DNA of 64,000 nucleotides from Apodemus sylvaticus. Lineage: Eukaryota > Chordata > Mammalia > Rodentia > Muridae. Positions within the stretch are counted from its first letter, which is position 1; each line of letters starts with the position of its first letter. Shown piece by piece: positions 11,456-22,400 of this stretch. Where the stretch lies: assembly GCF_947179515.1 (NCBI RefSeq), contig NC_067473.1, positions 78,542,936 to 78,606,935 on the forward strand, in the 5' to 3' direction. The notes under the pieces are model-generated. The model was not told the origin of the DNA. It was given only the letters and a program-made list of their open reading frames with translations, and did not search any database. The translations under genes were made by a program, and so were the position numbers.

Positions 11456-12309
11456 GGAAGGCTACCGTTTGCTTGACTTCCAGTGCACAGCTCGGTATAA
11501 CAACTTGTTCTTGAGATGACTACACACTAGCGAGAAAGACCAATAACAACATCCAACACTTGTTAGGCTTCAAATAGGTCCAGAGGTCCAAAGCTTGTAT
11601 AACCTGCCTACGACTCTGGGTTTGACCCCCGCCTGCCAAAGTTGCTGAAAAGCTACTTCGATATGAACTTATAACTTGTGACCACCCTCATCTTGAAGAC
11701 AGCAAGAAGGGTGTTGTAATGGGGACTAATGTCACAGAGCGAGCTGGTGGGTGGCAGATGAGTGACATGGATTAGGCATTACAGCTCAACCTCAAATGAC
11801 ACTGCTGAAGAGGTTGTAAAGTCACACAAAGACAAAGAGGGAGGGGCTTGAGCAAATGATCCAATGGCAGGAAGGCTCCTGGGGAACCGACTGTGTCCAA
11901 CCTTTGGATGCCGCATTCCATGATGCAATCTACCAGGCTCACATCCAGAACTGTGCCGTGGAGTTATCCCCAGTTTTTTAAAAAGTGCCATGAAAGTGTG
12001 TTTACAACTTTAAATAAGGCTGCGTCCATAACTAACTTTGACAAAGTGCGGCTACATTCCAACACAAGGGGAGCAGGTGAGAGACTGGTCATGCCTAGGA
12101 ACCCTAGTCTATGAATCAAGCTTGTTCTCAGGAGCCTTCTTGCTGGAAAGGTCAGAGTTGATAACTCGTGTCTAATGGAAGGCACTCCATGTGGTGAGTT
12201 TGAATTTTTAAGTGTCATTGTGTTTTTTCCCACCAACTCTTAATGCATGTCTTACTTGTGGAAGAGTCACAGACTCCAGATCTGGAAATGAGAGGCTTGA
12301 GACAATTGA
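11456..12309. other. Unique sequence; possible ID scrap near 11575-11635
   Basis: 'ctctgggtttgacccccgcctgc' at about 11612-11634 faintly resembles an ID/tRNA B-box but is too short to call. The rest, including 'cagttttttaaaaagtgcc' near 11975, is unique. Confidence 0.4.
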
Positions 12310-12490
12310 GAGCTCAGCACTGAATGATCATTCAATTATCTAATTGTATCAAATCTTTTGTGAATTAATACACACCTTTAAAGCAGTTCATTATTTGCCT
12401 CTGCCGCTGTGAGAATTTCATCTTTGGGTGAAACTATTGATTTATAATGTTTAATTAATGGTATTTCTTAGATTTTTCCAGTAATTTTTT
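12310..12490. promoter_or_regulatory. Candidate homeodomain-rich regulatory segment
   Basis: AT-rich, repeat-free segment with many TAAT/ATTA cores (for example 'caattatctaattg', 'gtgaattaata', 'gtttaattaatgg') and a perfect 14-bp palindrome TGAATGATCATTCA at 12321-12334. This composition is typical of conserved developmental enhancers. It is inference from composition, not from alignment. Confidence 0.3.
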
Positions 12491-12646
12491 AAATATTTTT
12501 TTGGCTTGTGTAGACTCAGTAAAGGGGTTCTTGAGAGACATACTAGCAAAGATATGGCTTGACAACCTATAATGTATTACAGCCACTATAACCTTCTTTG
12601 TGATGTCATTGTTCCCACCTTGTATTGTAAAAAAGAAGACACAGTG

Positions 12647-12775
<129 letters not shown>

Positions 12776-12934
12776 TTGCTTAATGTTAAACATGAGAAAA
12801 TACAATTGACATTCTATCTTCTGTATCAAGTGATAATGTAGTCTATCTTCCAATTAGAAATTGGCCAATGTAACATATGAAAGTACTCAATGAGAAAATT
12901 TACTGGTGTTTTTGTATAGAAAACAAAACCCAAA

Positions 12935-13128
12935 ACATTTACATGTGTGAGTGTTTTGACTGCATGTGCATTTGTGCACCATGTATAGGCAATGTTCACA
13001 GAGGCCAGAAGAGGGCAACAGATCCCCTGTAACTGCAGCCTTAGATGATTGTGAGCCATCATGTGGATGCTGGGAACTGAACCCAGTTCTCTGAAAGAGC
13101 AGCAACTGCTTAGCCATCTCTTGAAGTG
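12935..13128 (-). mobile_element. B2/B3-type SINE
   Basis: Minus-strand landmarks of a tRNA-derived B2/B3: 'aagagatggctaagcagttg' start (right end), then the complements of 'gctgggaactgaaccca', 'ttgtgagccatcatgtggatg' and 'gaggccagaagagggcaaca'. The tail end lies to the left, near 12935. Moderately diverged. Confidence 0.8.
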
Positions 13129-13371
13129 TTCTTTCCCCAGTTCCCACTATAAATCAGAAAACAATCCTGAAAATCTACAATAATGCTTTGGTAAGTTTTC
13201 ATTGTAATTATATCACAAGTTATGGTTGTTATTTATATAAGTAGAAATAAATAGGAAAAGCTTTAAAATAAAATTATGTTAATTTAAAATAAAAATTTAT
13301 TGTTTATACTATAGTACATAAAATCGAGTTTAGTTTGGAAAACACAGACCTAGACTCTGAACCTGCATTCA

Positions 13372-14205
13372 TTTTTTTCTTTTTCTTTTTTTAAAAAAAC
13401 TTTTTTATTAGATATACTTTATTTACATTTCAAGTGGTATCCCCTTTCCTCCTTACACCCTCCAAAAACCCCATATCCCACCCCCTTCCCTGCTTACCAA
13501 CCCTCCCTCCCACTTTCCTGACCTGGCATTCCCCTACACTGGGGCATTGAACCTCCACAGGACCAATGGCCTCTCCTCTCACTGAGGTCTGAAAAGGCCA
13601 TCCTCTGCTACATATGCAACTGGAGCCATGGGTCCCTCCATGTGTACTCTTTGGTTGGTGGTTTAGTCCCTGGGAGGTCAGGGGAATACTGGTTGATACT
13701 CATTATTGTTCCTCCTTTGGGGCTACAAACCTCTTCAGCTCCTTTCTCTCCCTCCTCCATTGGGAACCCTATGCTCAGTCCATTGGTTGGCTGTGAGTCA
13801 TGGGTATTTTGTTCCCCCTTCTAAGAAGGATCAAAGTATCCACACTTTGGTCTTCCGTCTTCTTGAGCTTCATGTGGTCTATGAATTGTATCTTGAGTAT
13901 TCTGAGCTTTTGGGCTAATATCCACTAATCTAGCGAGTGCATTCCATGTGTATTCTTTTGTGACTGGGTTACCTCATTTAGGATGATATTTTCTAGTTCC
14001 ATTGATTTGCTTAAGAATTTCATGAATTCATTGTTTTTAATATCTGAGTAGTACTCTGTTGTGTAAATATACCACATTTTCAGTATCCATTCCTCTGTGG
14101 AAGGACATCTGGGCTCTTTCCAGCTTCTGGCTATTATAAATAAGGCTGCTATGAACATAGTGGAGCATGTGTCTTTATTATATGTTGGAGCATCTTCTGG
14201 GTATG
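13372..14205 (-). mobile_element. L1 (LINE-1) 3' end, 5'-truncated
   Basis: Read on the minus strand: end of ORF2 (about 14205 to 13925), then about 550 bp of 3' UTR with the typical C-rich block, ending in an A-rich tail (the T-rich run at 13372-13400 on the plus strand). It stops abruptly at about 14205, the usual 5' truncation. No clear target-site duplication found. Confidence 0.92.
13925..14205 (-). pseudogene. L1 ORF2 carboxyl-terminal remnant
   Basis: The frame contains MWYIYTTEYYSDIKNNEFMK and ...VTQSQKNTHGMHSLD, the hallmark end of rodent L1 ORF2p (family form WYIYTMEYYSAIKNNEFMKF). Only the extreme C-terminus remains; the endonuclease and reverse transcriptase domains are absent because of 5' truncation. 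It cannot encode a working enzyme. Confidence 0.9.
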
Positions 14206-15176
14206 ACTGAAAAGTTGGTTAGAACATGAATAGAAAATACTTTGCAGGTTTCTTCCCAAATTTCAGAGAAGTAAAAAATATTCATTCCCTTCAGTTATTA
14301 ATTATATGAGAGGAAAGTCAGCAGGTCAACTTGTCTGTAGACCGTTTTAGCCACGATGTCTTTGTCAGTTCTGTAGGAAGTCCAGTGAGCAGGTGTGTTA
14401 GTGCACACATCTGGCGCCACACCCTCATACTGTGCTCCCAGAGACTTCCTGGCGTTAATTAAATAATCGTGATTAAATAATTGTGATCAAGCATAATGGT
14501 TGGAATATTTCTTGATAACCAACTGTGGTTGATATGCTTATTGGCATAGATCTTTTCTCTGCTTGCCTCTTAGCATTATCTAGAAGAAATCTGGTGCCCT
14601 GGTGTAAGTATGGCTTTACCTTAGAACTAATCAGAATGCAACAACACAAAACTTCTTAAAGCAAATGTTCTATACTTGAGGTCAGCAGGCTTGCCTTTGC
14701 TCTGTGGCAGGAATTAAGCATTTTAGTCACATTAATTTTTATTTCTCAAAATAGCATTGAACAACATATTTAAATTCAGTAAAGAGAACATATTTCAGTT
14801 TTTCAAAGCACTTGAGTGGTTAGGAATAAAGATGTCCACCATTCCTTAAGACGTGACTTCTCACCAGAACTTGAATAATGAAGCTTAAATAATGGGCATC
14901 AGACATGAGCTCAAAGACCTCACCAAAACTTATTTTGTGGTGATCAAGGACTGACTACAAGGTATTTCTGGTCAGGCATCTCATCAGCTATGAAGGAAGA
15001 AGCAGTTTTTAGTTTTAATGCACAGAAGTGTTGTAAACAAGGTTTCTTAAGCACTTAAAAGTCTTTCAGGCTGAAGCCAGCGCTACTACTGTGGAGTTAC
15101 AAACTATCTGCCTCTAAGTCCTGCCCTCCTGGTTGTACCCCTGGTCTATTTACCTATGTTTGTAGAAACACAATGG

Positions 15177-15178
<2 letters not shown>
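14206..15178. other. Unique sequence, nothing recognised
   Basis: Repeat-poor. A short imperfect direct repeat (gattaaataat.gtgat twice) lies near 14458-14490. Confidence 0.45.

Positions 15179-15210
<32 letters not shown>
15179..15210. repeat. (CA)16 microsatellite
   Basis: Uninterrupted CA dinucleotides. Confidence 0.97.
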
Positions 15211-15212
<2 letters not shown>

Positions 15213-16104
15213 AGGATGTGATTAGAATCCTTTCTTACAGTGACATTATATGCAGGTTCCACATTTTTATGCTTGAGTTCATTGATAACACTTCCTTACA
15301 TCATAGTTCAGCTTCATTCATGGTCTCAGAGGACACCATGAATATGGTGATAATGGTTAAAAGCTGACGAAATGTCTTTCAGAGAAAAGCAATGTCAAAG
15401 TAAGAGTGCCAACAGCCACTAACCAAAACTGCAGATGCTTGGCTGTTCATTTTATCCCTTGGATAAAATGTTCTTTTCTATGATTGCCATCAAATGGGGA
15501 CTTGTGACAAGACAGATAAAGGGAAAAATAGACTGAGACCAGCGTTTCTTTTATGGTCACCATGGGGAAAAGCTATGGAAGCAGCTTTCATATGCTAAGT
15601 TCCATAAATACAATTCATTACAAAATGAGCCTTAAAACAGGGGGTGTAACTGAACATGGTTTTCAAACTTCCACACCCTCTGCAAGTGTATGGCACTCAT
15701 GCCTTCCTTTCTTTACAATGGCCGCTCCTACCTGGCTTCCTAGAGAGAGAGCCACGCATGCCTGGAGCATCAGGAGAAGGTTGTCTTTACCTTCAGCTTA
15801 TCAACTGTTGCAGTAGAGTCCTATGTAGAATTTATTTTTCCCCAAAGACTCACAAGTCCTTTTACATTTTACAGCTTCCCCCAAACCAGTCAACAACAGT
15901 TAGAACATTGGAAAAGATTAGATTATCTGTCCCTGAAAGTTCTCACAAAACTTAGAACAAGGTGGCTAAACAGTGTAGGGTGGGAATCCAGAAAAGAGTT
16001 GAATTGTTATAAGAAAGCCTCCATAGGTGACCTCTGTGGGGAACATGGTTGGGTTGTAAAAGATAGGGCTGTGATTTCAAGGGGAAAAAAATCAAGGAAT
16101 GTTG
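15211..16104. other. Unique sequence with a perfect short hairpin
   Basis: No repeat recognised. CATTTTATCC (15448-15457) and GGATAAAATG (15461-15470) form a perfect 10-bp stem with a 3-nt loop. Confidence 0.45.
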
Positions 16105-16190
16105 GGCCCAGGCAATGGGTATGACTCAGTGGAAGAGTTTGGGTTTAGCATACACAGGGGATGGGTTAAATCTCTAAAGGAAGAAAGCAA
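16105..16190 (+). mobile_element. Degraded ID-like SINE
   Basis: 'gggtatgactcagtggaaga', 'gtttgggtttagcatacaca' and 'gggttaaatctctaaagg' follow the ID order (atagctcagtggtagag, cttgcctagcatgcaca, gggttcaatctccagcac). An A-rich stretch follows, as expected for its tail. Confidence 0.6.
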
Positions 16191-16249
16191 TGGAGAGAGG
16201 AGGGGAAAGGAAAGAAACAAAAAAGATGGGGAGAAAGAAAAGAGAAGTA

Positions 16250-16600
16250 TATTATTACTTCATTTGTGTGCCAAAATAGCTGACAAATGCAACTTAAGGA
16301 AGAACAAGTTTTTTTTTTTTTATTTATTTATAGTCCTAGGACACCTCCGTCATGATCGGAGACACATGGTGGTTGGAGCGATGGGCCTGCAGTGGGGAGC
16401 AGAGTGCGGACTGCTCCTACTCAACTTATCCCCTCACTTTTGCTCAGTTCTATCCCAGGCCCTGGAATGGTGTTGTTTCCTTTAGGGTGAGTCTTAAGAC
16501 CACAATTCTGTTCATCTAGATGCTCCCTTACACACGTGCCCAGGGGCACTTCCCCTCCTTCCCTAGAGATTCTAGTCTGATCCTGTTGACTGTCAAGAGT
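16250..16600 (+). mobile_element. Rodent interspersed repeat, URR1-type relative (name tentative)
   Basis: I recognise 'atagctgacaaatgcaactt' at the start, 'ctatcccaggccctggaatg' in the middle and 'gagattctagtctgatcctg' at the end as parts of a common rodent repeat whose 5' end resembles the elements at 9549 and 31612. A poly-T run (16309-16321) lies inside. Family assignment from memory; a library search would settle it. Confidence 0.6.
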
Positions 16601-17739
16601 ATGCGTCCTGGAAAGAGAAAAGAAAGGGTGAAGGGGAAAGAGGTGTGCGGGCTGGGAGAACTCCCCGCTCCAGGTGGACCTTCTTGGAAAGGCCATTGTT
16701 GAGAAAAGCAAAGCAGGGACCTAAAGAGGTCTAATGACTGACCAACACTCCAGCGCCTTTGTCATCAGCCATGCTCAGAACAAAGGTGTCCTGGTTTCCA
16801 GCTTGGATCCTATCTATTCTGCTGAGAGAATTACCTCAGATGTCAATTGGAAGGGTAGAGAAGGGCAGGCACTCTTTTTGGGTGGAAGAAGGGCAGGCAC
16901 TCTTTTTGGGTGGAGAGAAACAAAACAAGATCCCAGATTTTCAAATATGATCTGAGTGTGGTTCTTCATTTCCAGCCATAGCATTCCTCTACAAGAAATG
17001 AAATGATAAGTCAAAGCCAAAATAAAACCCCAGCTCAGTGCCGTTGCCTGTCTTCCCTATCCCCGTGGGCTAGCCTACCACTTCCCTGTATGATTTCTCC
17101 TTTATTCTTCCATTCTGTTTCTCTGAATTAGTTTTTTATGGTTAGAAACCAGAAAAACACACATGGAAACACACCCACCCAATGGGGAGGGGGGAAGCAT
17201 CTATGCTCTGTTGTCCTGTGTGTATCTGTGTGTCCATGTCACATGAAGTAAGCTACAGGAGCGCCAGAATTAGCCAATTCTCCCACCAATAGCTGGGTGC
17301 AAGGTGGCCTCTCTACAACCCAGACATTGGGCCGGAACCACAAATTAGAGTCTTCATTGTTCTTTGTTTCCATGTTTAAAGTTCAACGTGAAATAGTTTT
17401 TTTTTTTTTTTGCTATGAAAAATAAATCTGAAAACAATAAGTCTTGTTCATTGACATAAACTGCTGTCAGTTCCTTGTGGGACCTATGCTGATAAAAACC
17501 AGGGGAAACTATTTTATTGGCAATGCAAAGAATTTTTGCCTGTGGAGATTTTTTTTTTTAAGTTCAACAGCAGTAAAGGTAGGGACAGAAAGCAAACAAG
17601 CCCTTAAAAATCTTTCTGCCCCGCCCCAACCCTTCATCCTGGTCCCAGGTGACATAATTAAAACTCAGAAAGCGAGAAGCTGTTACCAACCCAACCATTT
17701 AGTTTAACAGAATCATGCATTTACCAACTTCATTTTATT
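16601..17739. other. Unique sequence
   Basis: Unique DNA with a 28-bp tandem duplication (listed separately) and poly-T runs at 17398-17411 and 17550-17559. No exon seen. Confidence 0.45.
16859..16914. repeat. Perfect tandem duplication, 28-bp unit x2
   Basis: 16859-16886 equals 16887-16914 base for base. The perfect identity implies a recent slippage or duplication event. Confidence 0.98.
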
Positions 17740-17960
17740 CCATTTTTTAAAAATAGCTCAAGCTGAACATTGCTTTCTGTTTCACACACAAAGGCCTTTT
17801 CTGCGTGGGAGGGTTTTAATATGGTCTGCCAACCGGCTTGTTAGTGTTCAGCAGGGAACTTGCCGGGCCGCATGGGGCAAGACCCACTGTGCTGCTATTA
17901 CATACACAGATGTGAACTTCATTCCATCTGTGGAAAATGTTCTACTGGAGGCCTCATAGA
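17740..17960. promoter_or_regulatory. Candidate regulatory segment
   Basis: Repeat-free, with mixed GC content and a few CpGs ('ccaaccggcttg', 'gccgggccgcatgg'). The flanks are AT-rich. It looks like conserved non-coding DNA, but this is only a composition argument. Confidence 0.2.
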
Positions 17961-20489
17961 TTAGCCACAAGTCAATCCTGGTAAGAAAGTGTCTGAGCTG
18001 GCTCACACGCTCTTTGTGGAGTTTGGAGGCAATCCGAAGAAAGACTGGGCAGGTGTGAATGTGGCCGTGTAACAGCTAGCAGGGTTGAGGGCCTAGTAAC
18101 AAGCAAGCCCCTGTAGTTCCGGAGTATGTAGATTTGTTCCAGTCCTAACAGAGCTTGGGAGGGAGAAAGCATGATTTTAACGTTATTCGTTGATGTTGAC
18201 ACAGCACTGTCTAGAAGTGGGCTTATCCCCTCTTATGCCACCAGTGCTACAAATACACTCTAGCACTTGGCTGGCACCGGAATTCTGGAGGCTGAAAAGG
18301 TTGTTTTCTCAAGATTGAGTTCCTAATGCTAAGCATCTAAAGGGTTTACCACGATGCCTGCATTGAACTCAGAGACTTTAGAACTTTTTTCTTTCCACTT
18401 AGTGTTGTGAATGCTTTTAAGAATCCAATCGGCAGACTCATAGATTTGGGCCCTGGAACTAGCCTTCCTGGAAAATTTTTTAAATGCTTGCAAATTCCCA
18501 AGGGAACCTGTCGGCTAAGATTAGGCATACTCATCCAAGGTCACCAAATGTCTGGAGCATATGGGTTGAATTTCTAGGTGTCTGTGTGTCTGGCACGCCT
18601 CTTCCATTCCACACTGGTGAGAGAAGAATGTCTTATTTTCCATTGACTTTTAGTGTCCACCAATCCCCAAATGACCTGTGGCCATGCTCCCTCCCAGAGT
18701 CTCTGCCTTACACACAGCACACATTCTCTCTCAACTAAACAAAATGGTGTGACCTTGGAAAGTGGGTCCTTACACCCTGTGTGTCTACCATGACAGATAA
18801 GTGTGTACTACACAGACTATTGAGGGCCTTTGTGATTCAGCTAGATGTATCCAAAATGTAGGAGAACTGCAAGAATCCTGGCTTTATCACTACCAGGGTC
18901 ACTAATTCAGCTGGAGACAAGCCTGTGCAAGATGGCAGCTCTACCCGTCACTGTATTGGTGCCTGCACATGAGGCAGGGGATACGCCTCACTGGTATTTG
19001 GGTTGAACAACAGCCCAATATCTTTTTTTAAGATGCCCTTCCATTAAGGCTTCCGCAGGCTCTCCAGAGTAAGACCAGAGGAAGGAAGAGTTGTAGGTGT
19101 TCCCATGGGGGGGGCGGGGTATCAGATTGCTTTGGAGTGAGCCCATTGGGGAGGAAGGGTAGGGTTTATTAACAAATCTGCCTTCCATGATGGCAAAAAA
19201 TACAAACATGAATTGAAAACATAACTGTTTCTCAGATTTCTAATATCCACCTCAATGCTGACCAGGAAACAATGGATCTCATCGATGAATGAACCTCAGG
19301 GAATGGGTGGGATTCAACGAATAGAAGGTATGTTTCAACTTGTAACTTTATTGGCAGATCTTAGGGATGGTTAAAACAAAAGATAGATACAAGCCAGAAG
19401 GATGTGAATGTATCTAAATTACTAATTAAGATTAGTAATTAAAATGAGGAGTACCCACTGACCCTTGATAATAGTTTTGTTTTCTAGAGACCTGCTTTGG
19501 TCCCACCCAGGCCACTTCCTGGCAGTCTTTCTAGATTTCTCTTCCTCAAGTGCAGTAATCACTTAGCATAGCAGTGATACTTAGCACAATCCAGGGAGTG
19601 CTTACGCTAGTTAGCGAGGAGATTGTGAGACTAGAAGAGCCCACTACCGGCTGCTTGTGGTCCACGCTGCCTTCAGAAGGAGGTTCCCAAGTACCTTATA
19701 GATAAGGCCTTCCTGTTCCAATTATGCTTCTAGTCTCATGACTGCCTGCCCTGGAGTGAGAGAGCACTGTTGGAAGGGAGGTGGCTTTAAGAATAATCTC
19801 CTCATCTTATCTTACAAATTGTGGGGTCCCTTTCTATTATAATTGCTACCAGGATGAGATCCTAATTACCCTTTGATCTTTACAAAAGAGAAGATTGTAG
19901 CCTGTGCCTGGAATCTCAATCTTCTGGGTAATGGTATGAGATGAGAATCCTGTTGCTGGTAGGGTTTGCTCCCTTTCTGAAAACCATATAACGTGTGTGG
20001 TTTGTTTATGGGTTCTGTGACTGTCAGTGGGCTGTGATACTGTGTGTGATTTTAGTGACTTTGTGATCTCTAGAATGCTTGCACCGGAGTATTCTGAACA
20101 ACTGAGTTATATAGATTATAAAATCTGGAAGTACAGAGGAAAAACAGAATAGTTACCCATATCCATGACTGCTTGGACAACCCAACCCCCGTTATTATTG
20201 AGAAGAGGAAGAACAGAATTTGGTGGTGGCTATATCAGGAAGTAAACAGACATCAAGGAAGCTTCATTTATTTCAAGAAAAATCTTTCCCAGAGTAAAGG
20301 TTTATTGTATATGTTTAGTTGCTTGGGTTAAGACAGACCTAATGCTAATAAAGCATTGCTTCTAGGTGTATGCCTATTTCTAGAGGAAGCTAGGACTTAC
20401 ATTAGCAGGCTGAATCAGGGAGATTCCTCCACCAATGACCAGCAGCAGCACCCAGTCCCTCAAAGGCCCAGGTAGTACATAAAGACAGA
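17961..20489. other. Long unique segment, nothing firmly recognised
   Basis: About 2.5 kb with no young SINE or LINE. Points seen: a G-run 'ggggggggcgggg' at about 19107-19119, and a short 'ctaattaagattagtaatt' inverted stretch near 19422-19441. Frames are short and unremarkable. Confidence 0.45.
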
Positions 20490-20725
20490 GAAAGTGTAAA
20501 TTTGCCCGTGTGGGTTGGAGCATCCATCATTCCAGCCTTAGAGCACCATGGTTCTACTTCTCCAGCTGGGGCTCAGCCTGGTTATTATGCGGTGACCTTC
20601 TGGACTTCAAGCCTTCAGGCTGGAACAGAAGGACACTATCCTGTTTCTTGGACCCTCTTGCTCCTTCTTCCTTTGTCCTTATGTGGACCAGTTCCTAGTA
20701 TTAAATTTCTCTAGATCCTCTTTCT
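20490..20725 (+). mobile_element. Possible old LTR/MaLR-like fossil
   Basis: The order 'tggacttcaagccttcaggc', 'tggaacagaaggacactatc', 'ccagttcctagtattaaatt' followed by CT-rich DNA faintly recalls the end of old mammalian LTR repeats (ccttcagactcggactggaac..ccaattcctaataataaatct). Diverged, low certainty. Confidence 0.3.
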
Positions 20726-21627
20726 CTCGGGATGGGAGTTAGGAAAGCCTTCTTTCAAGAGACATCTTCTCAGCCTTGTTTTACAATGAGAAGTCTACCC
20801 ATGCTAAGAAAATCAAGGGGGAGTCGACCTTCTGCCACCTCTTCCATGCCGCTCCAGGGCTGCAGTCTCTTTGAGCATGTTGGGGGGCCATGTAACATGA
20901 CAGAGACTTTATCCTTGGATCCACACAAAGAACAAAGTTGGCTGACAAAACTCTCTGTTTACATAAACACCAAGGCCTTCTTCCTGGTTTTTAGTCGAGG
21001 TCAGTAGTACAATGAATGGATTGGATGATGCTCCCTACTATTCACTGGTGAAAGGAACACACCTACTGTGCACTGGTAATAATGCAACAAGCAAGCCTCC
21101 TTCCCCAGTTACATGAAGGAAGGTCCACACCTCCTGGCGTTGGGTATTCTTATAACCTAAAAAGATATTGTTTTGTTGTGTTTTTTTTAAATGATCAAAA
21201 GTTACCTTACGAAGAAAGATAATATTCATCCTGGAAGTCATATGTTATCAGGATTTGTTATTTTTAATAGAAAATGCATTGGTTAGGGGGTAATTATACC
21301 TGTGTCCTGTGAGATAGCTAGGCAGGCACAGATGTTGTCCTTATCAGAAGTCATGTTAATTGTATTACAAAGTTTAATGATGAAGATAGACCACAGGTTG
21401 AGCATCAACATTTCTAATTTTTCTTGATATTATTTCATTTGAAGAAAAATCCACAGTATGCAATCTTGAGGAAAACATCTGACTTGGCCTACAGAGCAGA
21501 GCTCTGGCGTGGTGAAAAATACCACATTGCCCTCGGCGATGGCCTTGGGGAGGGATGAGAGGAATAATATGATGAAGGTCTTGAAAAATACGACTGGATA
21601 TTTGATTATCAAAAATTACTAGTCAAG
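20726..21627. other. Unique sequence, nothing recognised
   Basis: No repeat or exon recognised. A 91-codon frame at 20732-21007 has no family signature. Confidence 0.4.
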
Positions 21628-21628
21628 A

Positions 21629-21870
21629 GGCATGGAGAGGGCTCAGAGGCTAAGAGCACTTGTTACTCTTGCAGGGGGATCTGGGTTCACTTCCCAGCAC
21701 CTACATAGTTGCTCGCTACTATCCATAACTATTGTAGGGGGTCTGATGCCCTCTTCTGACCTCCATAGGCATCACACACAGGTGATGCACATATGCACAC
21801 AGGCAAACACTTGTGCATAGTAAATAAATACATAGTAAGTAAATAATCTAAAACATTTTTTAAAAGAATT
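21629..21870 (+). mobile_element. B3-type SINE
   Basis: It starts 'ggcatggagagggctcagag' (tRNA-derived A-box region of B2/B3), then 'taagagcacttgttactctt', 'ggatctgggttcacttccca' (B-box region), 'ggtctgatgccctcttctga' and an A/T-rich tail with 'aaataaatacatag'. Moderately diverged. Confidence 0.87.
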
Positions 21871-21972
21871 ATTAGCCAGATTTGATGGCTCTTATTTAGC
21901 GCACAGGACTCAGGAGGTAGAAGTATTGAGACTTTGTTTTAAAGAGAAAGCAAACAAAACAAAACAAAACAA
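21871..21972 (+). mobile_element. Possible deleted B1 scrap with (AAAAC)n tail
   Basis: 'agccagatttgatggctc' and 'ggactcaggaggtagaagta' resemble the B1 left end with an internal deletion. The stretch ends in 'gactttgttttaaag' and an (AAAAC)n tail at 21951-21972. Confidence 0.4.
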
Positions 21973-21999
21973 CCTAAAATATCACTGTGAGCTTTCATA

Positions 22000-22400
22000 A
22001 TATGCTTGGGTGGTTTATTTTTCCCTTAATCAAAACAAAAGGAAGCCAGCAGCTTGCTGGAGTCCCCCTTCCTGGCTGTCTTGCTAGTCACTGCTCGGCT
22101 TTTAATGCCTCTGATGCTCCAGTACAGAGGTCCTGCTTTCAGGGTGTAAAGAGAATGTTGTCGGCCGGCAAGCAGCATCAGCAACACTGTGCTGTTCAAC
22201 CAGCAGAGCAAGGAGCTGGCTTCCCGCTGTTGGGAGAGGAAGCTAGGGCTGCGCTTTCAGAGGGTACAGTGTACAGTCTTCATATCTGTTGCTGAAGGAG
22301 AGCTATTACAAAGCAGGCAGTTAAATTCCATTATTATTCCTTGGTTATTAGTAACATTTCCAAAAAAATGTTACCAAAATGCATTCAACTTCAGACTGCT
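22000..22400. promoter_or_regulatory. Candidate regulatory segment
   Basis: Repeat-free block with a TCF/SOX-like motif AATCAAAACAAAAGG (22028-22042), several E-box-like CAGC motifs and 'taaattccattattattcc'. A short hairpin GTAACATTT/AAATGTTAC lies at about 22351-22374. Composition-based inference only. Confidence 0.22.

Noticed and set aside
19890..19970. Possible B1-like stretch ('gcctgtgcctggaatctcaa')
   Set aside because: Short and without the remaining B1 landmarks.
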